Shown piece after piece: positions 1 to 7,606 of a DNA stretch of 42,629 nt (position 1 is the first letter of the stretch; each line of letters starts with the position of its first letter). A program made the position numbers and the translations under genes. This stretch comes from Pseudomonadales bacterium (GTDB lineage: Bacteria > Pseudomonadota > Gammaproteobacteria > Pseudomonadales > Azotimanducaceae). The DNA is taken from NCBI GenBank assembly GCA_028283025.1, contig JAPYNO010000032.1, positions 1-42,629 on the forward strand, read 5' to 3'. The notes below the pieces were generated by a model that saw only the letters and a list, made by a program, of their open reading frames with translations, was not told the origin of the DNA and made no database searches.

Positions 1-71
1 CGCGCCTGACGGGGGACTTCACTGCCGAAGGCGCGTGCAATTTGTTCGGGCTGGCCGTCCGACTCCGCCAA
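1..71 (-). CDS. Possible 5' end of a leftward gene cut by the window edge
   Basis: An open frame reads leftward off the left edge from a TTG at 71-69. An AGAGGA stretch a few bases upstream could serve as a ribosome binding site. Only about 23 codons are visible and no family can be recognised. It would be divergent from the reductase gene at 161. This may be chance; confidence is low. Confidence 0.2.
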   Translation of the reverse strand, partial: MAESDGQPEQIARAFGSEVPRQA

Positions 72-160
72 AATTCCTCTTTTTCAACAGGCTGCTAGAT
101 TGAATGTGCCCTGCCATAGGCCATACACTCCCGCACCTAGCCACCCAAGAATACATATCA

Positions 161-1165
161 ATGACCCTTGTCAATCGTCAATTCCTGCTCGCCGCGCGGC
201 CGCACGGCATGGTCAAGGAAACCGACTTCGAACTCGCCACAAGTGACGTACCGAGCATCACCGAAGGTCAGGCGCTCGTTAGGACTCGCTACATCTCGCT
301 CGACCCGTCAATGCGCGGACAGATGGAAAACCGCGCCGACTATGTTGCGCCCATACAAATTGGCGATGTCATGCGCGCGCGCGGCGTCGGCGAGATTGTT
401 GACTCGAAGAGCGATGCGCTACGAATCGGCGCACTCGCTTGGGGCGCGTTCGGCATGCAAGATTACGCTGTAGTGAATGCAGACGCACCACAGTTTCGCC
501 TGCTCGCGGAAGGCGAAGACCCTGAGCTTGCGCTCGGTGTGCTCGGCGGCACTGGCCTCACGGCCTATTTCGGTATGTTGCAGGTGGGACTTCCCAAGGC
601 GGGCGATGTTGTCGTTGTCAGCGGGGCGGCAGGCGCGACCGGCAGCGTTGCCGGGCAGATCGCCAAGATCAAAGGCTGTACTGTCTTCGGCATGGCGGGC
701 AGCGACGAGAAGTGTGCTTGGCTGACCGAACTCGGCTTCGACGGTGTGGTGAACTACAAGACCGAGAATGTGGCGACCGCGCTTGATACGCTCTGTCCAA
801 ACGGCATGAATATCTTTTTCGACAACGTCGGGGGCGAGATTCTTGACCTTTGCTTAGATCGCTTGCAGCTCCATTCGCGCGTCGTGCTGTGCGGTGGCAT
901 CTCGCGCTACAACGCCACCGGCGAACTCGCCGGCCCCAAAAACTACTTCAACCTCATCTTCCGGCGCTCGCGCATGGAAGGATTTCTCTTGCACGACTAC
1001 GCGGATCAATTTCCGCAAGCCGTGCGCGAAATGCGCAGCTGGATCGATGCAGGACGCCTGCAAAGCCGCACGACGGTTATCGAGGGTTTTGAGAAGCTGC
1101 CGCGAGCGCTGATCAAACTCTTTGAAGGCGGGAACATCGGCAAGATGATGGTGCGGACGGATTGA
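161..1165 (+). CDS. NADP-dependent medium-chain oxidoreductase (CurA/prostaglandin-reductase type)
   Basis: A zinc-independent MDR-superfamily enzyme expected to reduce the C=C double bond of enones or enals with NADPH in the cytoplasm. The N-terminus contains SLDPSMRGQM and the middle contains LGVLGGTGLTAYFG, both close to E. coli CurA. The nucleotide-binding fold has VVVSGAAGATGSVAGQIAK, followed by the FFDNVGG motif typical of this subgroup. Cysteine ligands for zinc are absent. I place the start at ATG 161, giving 334 aa, the normal family length; the frame is open from an ATG at 104, but that extension has no family resemblance. The gene is monocistronic here, and the next gene is convergent. 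The substrate cannot be told from sequence. Confidence 0.9.
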   Translation: MTLVNRQFLLAARPHGMVKETDFELATSDVPSITEGQALVRTRYISLDPSMRGQMENRADYVAPIQIGDVMRARGVGEIVDSKSDALRIGALAWGAFGMQDYAVVNADAPQFRLLAEGEDPELALGVLGGTGLTAYFGMLQVGLPKAGDVVVVSGAAGATGSVAGQIAKIKGCTVFGMAGSDEKCAWLTELGFDGVVNYKTENVATALDTLCPNGMNIFFDNVGGEILDLCLDRLQLHSRVVLCGGISRYNATGELAGPKNYFNLIFRRSRMEGFLLHDYADQFPQAVREMRSWIDAGRLQSRTTVIEGFEKLPRALIKLFEGGNIGKMMVRTD

Positions 1166-1243
1166 CTGACACCGGATACCTCGCGGCGGCAATCAGGTTC
1201 AATTGGGAATCAGAAAGCTCTGTATGACGAAGGAGATCACTGC

Positions 1244-3103
1244 TTATGAGTTCTTGAATACATCTGCGGCTGCCAAAAGTACGACATCATTGGGATGCCT
1301 AAGTGCAGTGCATTTGGTCGAGAGCTCACCGTCCGCACACTTCTGCAATTGCTCTAGGACGCGGTTGCGATCTTTGGATCCTTTTTCCGCCAGTTCGGAC
1401 TTCGTTGAGGCCGAGTTTGATGAGAGCAATAGCGAGCCAAAAAACGCTGGATTTACTTCAGCAAAATCTCCTTCGCTTGGCAAAAAAGCTGGCAGTAGCG
1501 TCTCCCATCTAGGAACGCCTTGGTCGTTCTGCCAACGAATCCGGTATACACCAAGGGAACCATCCGCAGGCCCATGGATGCTAGCAAACTCCCCTCTAAA
1601 TTCAGGCGATGTGGCGAACTCTATGAGTTCGGAGAAGAAGGCACTCGCGAAATCCATCGAGACATTTCTTTGATCCTGCAACGCGAGGCGCCGGTCAACA
1701 GTAATTCGAGCAACCGAGCGACCCGCAAATTCAGAGTGCTTCCCTTGCATTCCTTCGGGCAACTCAATTTCCAGCAATCTACCGTCATACAGGCGTTTCC
1801 GTATCCGAATACCTCGGAGTGGCAAAACTCCCTCTAGAAACGCGAGCACCTCAGCCGGTCCGAACGAATGCAGGACTGGCGTTGTCCGCGGATCATATCC
1901 GTCAATGTGCGAAAACAATCTGTCTTGCAGAGTCCGGGCCCGTTCCGCACGCTTGATAGCGTCTGCAATGTCAGCTTCGCTTCTTTCTATCTCCATTTCT
2001 CGATTGTTGGCGAGGATATGAGCCATGTCTATACGCTCTAGCAGCTCACCAACGACCTCGGTTTGCAGCCCTTCATCAAATTCATGGCTAACTTCAGCCA
2101 TGTCTCGTGCAATAGTGGATACCCTATCCAAGAGCATACCGAGCGCCCTGTTATCAAAGCTGTCTTGAGATATTAGGTTGAAGGCTATAACACGCTCACG
2201 TTGCCCGTACCTGTACAACCTGCCCGCTCGCTGTACAAGACGCCTCGGATTCCATGGCAAGTCGTAGTTCACAAGAACATGGCAGTTGTAATGCAAGTTG
2301 ATTCCCTCTCCGCCAGCCTCAGTGGAAACCATGAACCGTGCGCAGTCATTGAAGGAATCTATATTTCGACGTTTCTCAGACAAGTTCATGCCGCCATTAA
2401 TCTGGCAGATACCACTGTTCGGATATCGTTTCTCCAATGCCTCCACGAGATACTCCTGGGTTGCTCGATACTCAGTGAACACGAGGAGCTTTTTCCCCTC
2501 CCGACACAAAGCTTCCACTATGTCATTAAGAAATGTCTTCAGCTTTAGATCATTTTCGGAAACAATCCTCGCTCTTTCGCATAGCTCATTCAATAGGAAA
2601 ATCTCATCGACAAAGAACGGATTAGCACCCTTGCCTAGGACTGTCACTCCATCAAGGACTTCGTCCAAATCGTCCCGTCCATCTTCACCTTCCTCAAGAG
2701 CATCCTCAAGCTCTTCAAATTCTGTGACGCCAATTGAACTTGTACTGCCTTCCGGATATCCATTGATTTTAGCGCGACGACGTTTCAGCGCTCGTTCTAT
2801 GGCAGCGATGCTAGAAGATGCGAGTTTACGGTATGTTGTCATGACGAAACCTACCGCGCGCCCAGCCACCCCGCCTTCAGCAGAGGCTACGTAACCGTTG
2901 CGTAGGTATCGACGTAAATGGCGATCAAACTCCTTTGCTTCAGAAGAGACCGGAGCCTCCACGAGATGCGTGTCCTGTCCACAAAACAAGAGGTTACCGG
3001 ATGCATCGGTGACTTTACTCTTTCTGTTGCGCACTACAACTTCAGCGACTATGGATGGGTCTGCAAGCATTTGAGCGAACTTCGCCTTTAGGTCAGGGCG
3101 CAA
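1244..3103 (-). CDS. SNF2-type helicase, C-terminal part (after frameshift)
   Basis: This frame holds the second RecA-like lobe of a superfamily 2 SNF2/RapA-type helicase. It begins with a loop containing RNRKSKVTD, followed by LLVFTEYRATQEYLVEAL (motif IV region), EAGGEGINLHYNCHVLVNYD (motif V) and the QRAGRLYRYGQ arginine-finger motif VI. A C-terminal region of about 270 aa of unknown fold follows. There is no plausible independent start: the frame opens at a TTG inside the end of the upstream helicase frame. The upstream frame ends exactly where SNF2 proteins continue after the TGTPHQG motif. Adding one T to the TTTT run at about 3103-3106 joins both into one protein of about 962 aa. It is most likely the distal half of one broken or mis-sequenced gene. 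Confidence 0.85.
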   Translation of the reverse strand: MRPDLKAKFAQMLADPSIVAEVVVRNRKSKVTDASGNLLFCGQDTHLVEAPVSSEAKEFDRHLRRYLRNGYVASAEGGVAGRAVGFVMTTYRKLASSSIAAIERALKRRRAKINGYPEGSTSSIGVTEFEELEDALEEGEDGRDDLDEVLDGVTVLGKGANPFFVDEIFLLNELCERARIVSENDLKLKTFLNDIVEALCREGKKLLVFTEYRATQEYLVEALEKRYPNSGICQINGGMNLSEKRRNIDSFNDCARFMVSTEAGGEGINLHYNCHVLVNYDLPWNPRRLVQRAGRLYRYGQRERVIAFNLISQDSFDNRALGMLLDRVSTIARDMAEVSHEFDEGLQTEVVGELLERIDMAHILANNREMEIERSEADIADAIKRAERARTLQDRLFSHIDGYDPRTTPVLHSFGPAEVLAFLEGVLPLRGIRIRKRLYDGRLLEIELPEGMQGKHSEFAGRSVARITVDRRLALQDQRNVSMDFASAFFSELIEFATSPEFRGEFASIHGPADGSLGVYRIRWQNDQGVPRWETLLPAFLPSEGDFAEVNPAFFGSLLLSSNSASTKSELAEKGSKDRNRVLEQLQKCADGELSTKCTALRHPNDVVLLAAADVFKNS

Positions 3104-4131
3104 AACGTCAGTAGATTCACGAACTGTTCCGTTTTGCCTTGATGGGGCGTCCCAGTAAGAAAAATAAAGCTATCGGTCAGGTCTTTGAGCCGCTCCGCAA
3201 GTCTATAGCGCTGGGTGACCGCAGCACCCTCGACTTTGCTCAAATGATGTGCTTCGTCAAAAACGATCACATCCCAGAAACCAGAATCTCCAAAGATTGA
3301 TCTGTGTCGCTCAGATTTCGCACGATCCAATGACACTATTACTTTGTCAAAAGAAACCCAATGAGCAGACTGGTGGACGTTAAAGTCCATTCCGTATATT
3401 CGAAAATCCTCACCAAACTTGAAGCGCATCTCGTCCTGCCACTGACGAACCACGCCAGCTGGACAAACTACAAGAACTCTTCGAGCATGATGTCGCCTCC
3501 TCATTGCGGCCAAGAGCAGCCCTACCTCTATGGTCTTCCCCAATCCAACGTCATCTGCGATTAGCCAGTTCGAATGGTCGGATGTCATTATTCGGTGCAC
3601 CAAATCGATTTGATGTGGCAGTGGGTCAACATCCAACCTGTCAAGAGCACCCGTAATTTGATTCCAAGATTGCAGGGCATAAGCGAGCACTTTGAGTCGA
3701 AATCTCTGCGGGTCGTCTGACTGCTGCTGTTGAGGATTCCTGTACTTTAGTCCCGCATCACGAACACGGATGAGCTGTTGAAAAGGAAGCCAGCGACTTT
3801 CGCCTGTACCATGAAGCTGCACGAGAACCATTTCTCTTCCGGCAATTTCACGATGGTTTAAGACTGTTCCGCATCCCAGAGTTTTGCGAACGTTAGATCT
3901 TGGCCGGTCCTGAACGATGTGCCCAGCCCTAAACCCGTTTCCTAATTCGCTCGCCTGATGCCATTCCTTGGTTGCATCGCGACTTCCCCACTTCACGAGC
4001 AATCGCTTGTGCGTTGTATCCGCTTGCAACACCACACCAAGCTCGCCACTGTGCTTTTCGGGCTCGCGGTGCGCTACCAAGCAATTTTTCCCTGGGATCA
4101 GTTTATTAAAGTGATCAATATTTGCGGGCAT
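3088..4131 (-). CDS. SNF2-type helicase, N-terminal part
   Basis: First lobe of an ATP-dependent SNF2/DEAD-like nucleic-acid translocase. An N-terminal region of about 150 aa precedes Q-motif-like HQIDLVHRI, Walker A ADDVGLGKTIE (the usual E before VGLGKT is D), Walker B/DEAH in VIVFDEAHHL, and motif III FLTGTPHQG. The frame then stops. The start is the ATG at 4131, which has GGGGGAA about 9 nt upstream; the open frame extends to 4239 but that part overlaps the upstream gene. The start overlaps the end of the 394-aa gene by 17 nt, suggesting translational coupling. Related helicases serve in DISARM (DrmD) and other anti-phage systems. No DrmA or DrmB is present here, so I call it only a defence-associated helicase by context. 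Confidence 0.85.
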   Translation of the reverse strand: MPANIDHFNKLIPGKNCLVAHREPEKHSGELGVVLQADTTHKRLLVKWGSRDATKEWHQASELGNGFRAGHIVQDRPRSNVRKTLGCGTVLNHREIAGREMVLVQLHGTGESRWLPFQQLIRVRDAGLKYRNPQQQQSDDPQRFRLKVLAYALQSWNQITGALDRLDVDPLPHQIDLVHRIMTSDHSNWLIADDVGLGKTIEVGLLLAAMRRRHHARRVLVVCPAGVVRQWQDEMRFKFGEDFRIYGMDFNVHQSAHWVSFDKVIVSLDRAKSERHRSIFGDSGFWDVIVFDEAHHLSKVEGAAVTQRYRLAERLKDLTDSFIFLTGTPHQGKTEQFVNLLTFCALT

Positions 4132-5299
4132 CTTGTATTTCCCCCAGCACGATCTGGCAAGCTGATGACACGTCACCACCGAGCGCGGCGGCTGCTTGTT
4201 GTATGGAAAACCGCACACCCTCGCAAAGCTCCGATTCAAGGGTGTGAGTGATCTTAATTTCGTATTGATCTTGAAATGAAGGCATCATGAACGGCGCGTA
4301 GGAGAAGTCCCTGCATTGCGCCATTTCTAACCCGTTTCGGGTATCGTATCTTTGGAGCTGATCGAGCCAGCTTCCTTCCGATGCAATGGATGATCGAAAG
4401 ATCGCAAAGCTAGCGAATGATCGAATTCCAAGCTCCCAAGGTCGGCAATCCTCCCATTCCTCGAACCACCTCTTGTCAATGACCCGATGCGGCAGGTAAT
4501 GAAACCGGTTGTCCACGAGTATTCGACAGTGCTCCCACGTGAGGCTGCTTGGTTGATATTGCGGCATCCAGCACTGCTCCGAATCGCTCCATTGATAAAG
4601 CTCCCACCAGTGGCAATTTTCTCTCCTTGCCCAATACTCTCGGAATTCCAAGAAGAGTATCAATCGTGCTCCATTCCAGTGCTCTTTACGCAGCCATGGA
4701 AGAAAGCGTCTCAGCCTAGCAACTCCCATGGATTTTAGCCTTCTAAACAGTCCTTCAATTGCAGATTGGTCAATGCCTTCTATGAGGCTCAGCGCCTCAC
4801 TAATCTTAACTTCTATCGACAAATCATTAATGCTTTCGTCCGGTGGATAGAGAGATTCATTCAGTCCACTTTCAGCATCGATTTCAGGCTCAGGCTCGTC
4901 CCAATCGGATTGCCAAAATTCTTCGTCAGATACTAAATCCGCCTTATCGTCTTGAAGCGATCCCCACTCTTCTTCGAAGTCAATGATCTGGTCTTCGTCA
5001 TTTTCCTGTGTACTAGGGTCTGTGGTGACGTATCTGAATTCTTCAGCCCTTCGAATGACTTTTGTTGAGACAGACCAAGGGTCACTCTCTGCGAGCGATT
5101 CGAGGGAGTCGTCCGGGTCTTCGTATTCCCGGTCAGCAAGTCCTTGCCAATCGTCCTCTGGTTCCATCAATAGATGGCTAACGCCCTCCAGATTTCTCAC
5201 CTTACAGCTATGGTAACGTTGAATTTGGACTTTTGGGGGCCAGCAGTGAGCTGCAATTAAATTGAAGCGGCTGCGTTCCAAATAGCCAAGTAATGACAT
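4115..5299 (-). CDS. Unknown Trp-rich protein with acidic N-terminal region, paired with the helicase
   Basis: I do not recognise this 394-aa protein. Residues about 45-165 are strongly acidic (many Asp, Glu and Trp, for example EPEDDWQG and FWQSDWDEPEPE) and probably disordered. The remainder looks globular, with many Trp and Arg residues (HWWELYQWSD, RWFEEWEDCRPWELG). No signal peptide, membrane segment, nuclease or ATPase motif is seen. It lies directly upstream of the SNF2 helicase and overlaps its start, so the two are probably co-translated. The proposed start (ATG 5299) overlaps the start of the divergent methyltransferase frame; an alternative ATG at 5167 would leave room for a divergent promoter. 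A role as specificity or loading partner of the helicase is inference from position only. Confidence 0.65.
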   Translation of the reverse strand: MSLLGYLERSRFNLIAAHCWPPKVQIQRYHSCKVRNLEGVSHLLMEPEDDWQGLADREYEDPDDSLESLAESDPWSVSTKVIRRAEEFRYVTTDPSTQENDEDQIIDFEEEWGSLQDDKADLVSDEEFWQSDWDEPEPEIDAESGLNESLYPPDESINDLSIEVKISEALSLIEGIDQSAIEGLFRRLKSMGVARLRRFLPWLRKEHWNGARLILFLEFREYWARRENCHWWELYQWSDSEQCWMPQYQPSSLTWEHCRILVDNRFHYLPHRVIDKRWFEEWEDCRPWELGIRSFASFAIFRSSIASEGSWLDQLQRYDTRNGLEMAQCRDFSYAPFMMPSFQDQYEIKITHTLESELCEGVRFSIQQAAAALGGDVSSACQIVLGEIQDARKY

Positions 5300-6423
5300 T
5301 CATACGTGTATCCTGTTACCTACCATTGGAGTATTGCGAAATCAGCCCCACGTTGCCAGTCTATTTCGAGACCGCATTAGGTCAAATGCGTTTAGGCGAC
5401 TCGTTGTCTTTTATGAAGGATGGCCTTTGTGAAGAATCGGTAGACCTCATTGTCACGAGCCCGCCATTCGGATTGGTGAGGAAAAAAGAGTATGGCAATG
5501 TGGATGCAGAGCACTATGTGGATTGGTTTCGCAACTTCGGACAGGAATTCATGCGAGTGCTGAAGCCCACTGGGTCGCTTGTGATCGATATAGGCGGTTC
5601 GTGGAACGCGGGACATCCCACTCGCAGCCTTTATCACTTTGAGCTTGTGGTGATGTTGTGCCGAGATTTGGGCTTCCATTTGGCTCAAGAATTTTTCTGG
5701 TGGAACCCTTCTAAGCTGCCTTCTCCGGCGGAATGGGTCACCGTGCGGCGCATTCGTGTGAAAGATGCAGTGAATTGTGTGTGGTGGCTTTCTAAGACAC
5801 CTTGGCCGAAGGCGAGCAACCGGCGCGTCCTTGTGCCGTATAGCAGTTCCATGAAAGAACTCTTGAAGAACGGGTATGCCACCAAAAAAAGGCCGAGCGG
5901 ACACGATATTAGCGCCAATTTTTCCTCTAACAACGAAGCTGCAATCCCGCCCAACTTGCTTGCCGTCCCGAACACGGAAAGTAATTCCCGCTATCAGCGC
6001 TACTGTAAAAAGCATGGGATTAAACAGCATCCGGCTCGCTTCCCGAGCGAGCTGCCAGAGTTCTTTGTGCGCATGCTTACTGATACCGGAGACTTGGTGT
6101 TCGACCCGTTCGCGGGAAGCTGCGTGACCGGGGAAGTGTCTGAACGGCTCAAACGCAAGTGGATTTGCTGCGAATCCTCCGAAGCCTACCTTGCTGGAGC
6201 GGTCGGACGTTTTGACCGTAGTCCCTTAAAAAACGACCTTTTCGCCGACGAGCCCCAAGGCAAACCCTCGCGTTCATCCGCATACTCGATACACAATCCA
6301 TCGGCGCTTTGGAATAAGATTAAGTCTGCGGTACTGTCGAAAGATGGAGGAAGGCGCCGCCCCGTCCAGAAAAGCAACGGGCTTGGCGCGAAGGAATCAG
6401 AAATGATTGAAGCGCAGAATTGA
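5293..6423 (+). CDS. Site-specific DNA methyltransferase, N4-cytosine, M.PvuII-like
   Basis: A SAM-dependent DNA methyltransferase of the beta arrangement, with catalytic motif IV TSPPFG at residues 55-60 and SAM-binding motif I DPFAGSC at 271-277. The SPPF form is typical of N4-cytosine enzymes. From memory, long stretches resemble PvuII methyltransferase (KKEYGN, NPSKLPSPAEWV, RIRVKDAVN, TRPSGHDI-like, AHPARFP-like), so a CAGCTG-type target is possible but unproven. The start is uncertain: ATG 5293 overlaps the divergent gene, and in-frame TTG 5326, TTG 5353 and ATG 5386 exist. Family conservation begins near residue 24, which favours a start at or before 5353. It is followed after 27 nt by an HNH endonuclease gene, so the two likely form a restriction-modification pair. 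Confidence 0.9.
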   Translation: MTFIRVSCYLPLEYCEISPTLPVYFETALGQMRLGDSLSFMKDGLCEESVDLIVTSPPFGLVRKKEYGNVDAEHYVDWFRNFGQEFMRVLKPTGSLVIDIGGSWNAGHPTRSLYHFELVVMLCRDLGFHLAQEFFWWNPSKLPSPAEWVTVRRIRVKDAVNCVWWLSKTPWPKASNRRVLVPYSSSMKELLKNGYATKKRPSGHDISANFSSNNEAAIPPNLLAVPNTESNSRYQRYCKKHGIKQHPARFPSELPEFFVRMLTDTGDLVFDPFAGSCVTGEVSERLKRKWICCESSEAYLAGAVGRFDRSPLKNDLFADEPQGKPSRSSAYSIHNPSALWNKIKSAVLSKDGGRRRPVQKSNGLGAKESEMIEAQN

Positions 6424-6450
6424 GAACAGCGTGCGGACTTAAGACAAATC

Positions 6451-7449
6451 ATGCCCGCAGCGAGCGCTCATGAAATTGCAGATGCCCTTATCAGGGCATT
6501 CAGGGAATCTGGGGCCTCAGCGTTTCTGGAGTCTTCGACCCGCAAGCAACCGAGGAAATTACTGGTTCGGGAGAGCGACCGTGTCTTAAGCGTCTGGATT
6601 TACATATGGACGCTGACGCCTGGCGGCAGGCCGAACTTGCCGAATGAGTATCGAATCCAAATGACGGGTGTCACCGCACCCCTTGACCAAAATCCGAAGG
6701 GACTCACGTTGCTGATGGGATATGATCAGGATACCGGCGCGTTCGCTGGGTTTGACCTCACGCAGCACAGTTCCTTTACTGTGGGATCTCCGTCTGTTCA
6801 GGTTGACAAGGAATGCTTGTTCCAAGCCTTGCAAGAAGGCATCGCGTTCAAAAGAAAAAGCAACGATGAAGTCGCTATTGGCATACGATCAGATCACATA
6901 TTGCATTACAGCCTGAGTTCAATCGACCTTCACATGTTTGGCAAAGAGACCGACATGCCAGAGGTATTGACTCAAGCATCGGCTGGCACCGATATCGAAG
7001 GCACAACCACTCAGTCCTTCAGTCCTGAGCGGAAAAGAATCGTAGCAAACGTTGCGAAATGGACGCGGTCGGCTGGCTTTAGAAAGCAGGTGCTCACGGC
7101 TTACGACAATCGATGCGCCGTGACGCGCCTACAGCTAGGTCTCGTGGAGGCCGCGCATATTCTGCCTGTTCACGATCAAGGTTCTACAGACCTTGTGACA
7201 AACGGCATTGCGCTCTCGCCAACCTACCACCGAGCCTTTGACCATGGTCTCGTTTATCTCGATGAGAACTTTGTGATGAGACTGAATGAAAACGAGAGAA
7301 GTCGCTTAGAATCTCATGGACTGACTGGCGGCCTTCGTCGATTTGAAGAGTCGCTGGGAGTTCAGATTCATCTTCCACAGGATGCGAATCAGCGACCAGA
7401 CCCGTTCATGGTACGCCAAGCCAATCAGCTACGCGGTATTTCTATTTGA
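6451..7449 (+). CDS. HNH restriction endonuclease
   Basis: A 332-aa protein with a C-terminal HNH nuclease domain of the HNH_2 type found in predicted restriction enzymes. The likely catalytic residues are His236 (in EAAHILP), Asn251 (in TNGIALS) and His260 (in YHRAFDHG). Zinc-binding CxxC pairs are absent, as in this subgroup. Residues 1-200 form an N-terminal domain I cannot assign; it probably recognises DNA, possibly the modified or unmodified target. It follows the methyltransferase by 27 nt on the same strand, the usual arrangement of a type II restriction-modification pair. M.PvuII-like methyltransferases are better known with PD-(D/E)XK nucleases, so the HNH partner is notable. No controller (C) protein gene is seen. 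Confidence 0.85.
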   Translation: MPAASAHEIADALIRAFRESGASAFLESSTRKQPRKLLVRESDRVLSVWIYIWTLTPGGRPNLPNEYRIQMTGVTAPLDQNPKGLTLLMGYDQDTGAFAGFDLTQHSSFTVGSPSVQVDKECLFQALQEGIAFKRKSNDEVAIGIRSDHILHYSLSSIDLHMFGKETDMPEVLTQASAGTDIEGTTTQSFSPERKRIVANVAKWTRSAGFRKQVLTAYDNRCAVTRLQLGLVEAAHILPVHDQGSTDLVTNGIALSPTYHRAFDHGLVYLDENFVMRLNENERSRLESHGLTGGLRRFEESLGVQIHLPQDANQRPDPFMVRQANQLRGISI

Positions 7450-7521
7450 TCTGAAAAAGCAGCAGAAAGAAAGGGCTGGTCACAGACACATGAGCGTAGC
7501 GTGAAGTCACAACTCGCAGGC

Positions 7522-7540
7522 ATTCACGCGAAATTCACGC
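7522..7540. promoter_or_regulatory. 11-bp-spaced direct repeat, candidate response-regulator site
   Basis: ATTCACGC occurs twice, at 7522-7529 and 7533-7540, exactly 11 bp apart. Head-to-tail half-sites with 11-bp spacing are typical of OmpR/PhoB-type regulators. A GATAAT hexamer at 7553-7558 could be the -10 box of the operon that starts at 7607, putting the repeat over the -35 region, the expected position for activation. The operon ends with a histidine kinase, and the matching regulator is encoded just beyond it. Confidence 0.45.
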
Positions 7541-7606
7541 ACACGGGCGCATGATAATGTCGATCAGTGGATAATCTCCCGGCAGCAACGTACTGACCGT
7601 GAACAA

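Noticed and set aside
1203..1837. Plus-strand open frames across the helicase 3' part
   Set aside because: They are antisense to conserved helicase-region coding sequence and have low-complexity, non-homologous translations.
3085..3110. Programmed -1 ribosomal frameshift in the helicase
   Set aside because: The zero-frame codons ttt tgc do not form an X-XXY-YYZ heptamer, and I see no strong downstream pseudoknot; a lost T in a homopolymer is simpler.
1244..7449. Calling the locus a DISARM system
   Set aside because: An SNF2 helicase and a methyltransferase are present, but no DrmA helicase, DrmB (DUF1998) or DrmC phospholipase-D-type gene is in the window, and the methyltransferase is N4-cytosine and M.PvuII-like.
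7450..7606. Direct repeats bounding the restriction locus as a mobile island
   Set aside because: The flanks at 1166-1243 and 7450-7606 share no obvious repeat, so no insertion boundary can be defined.
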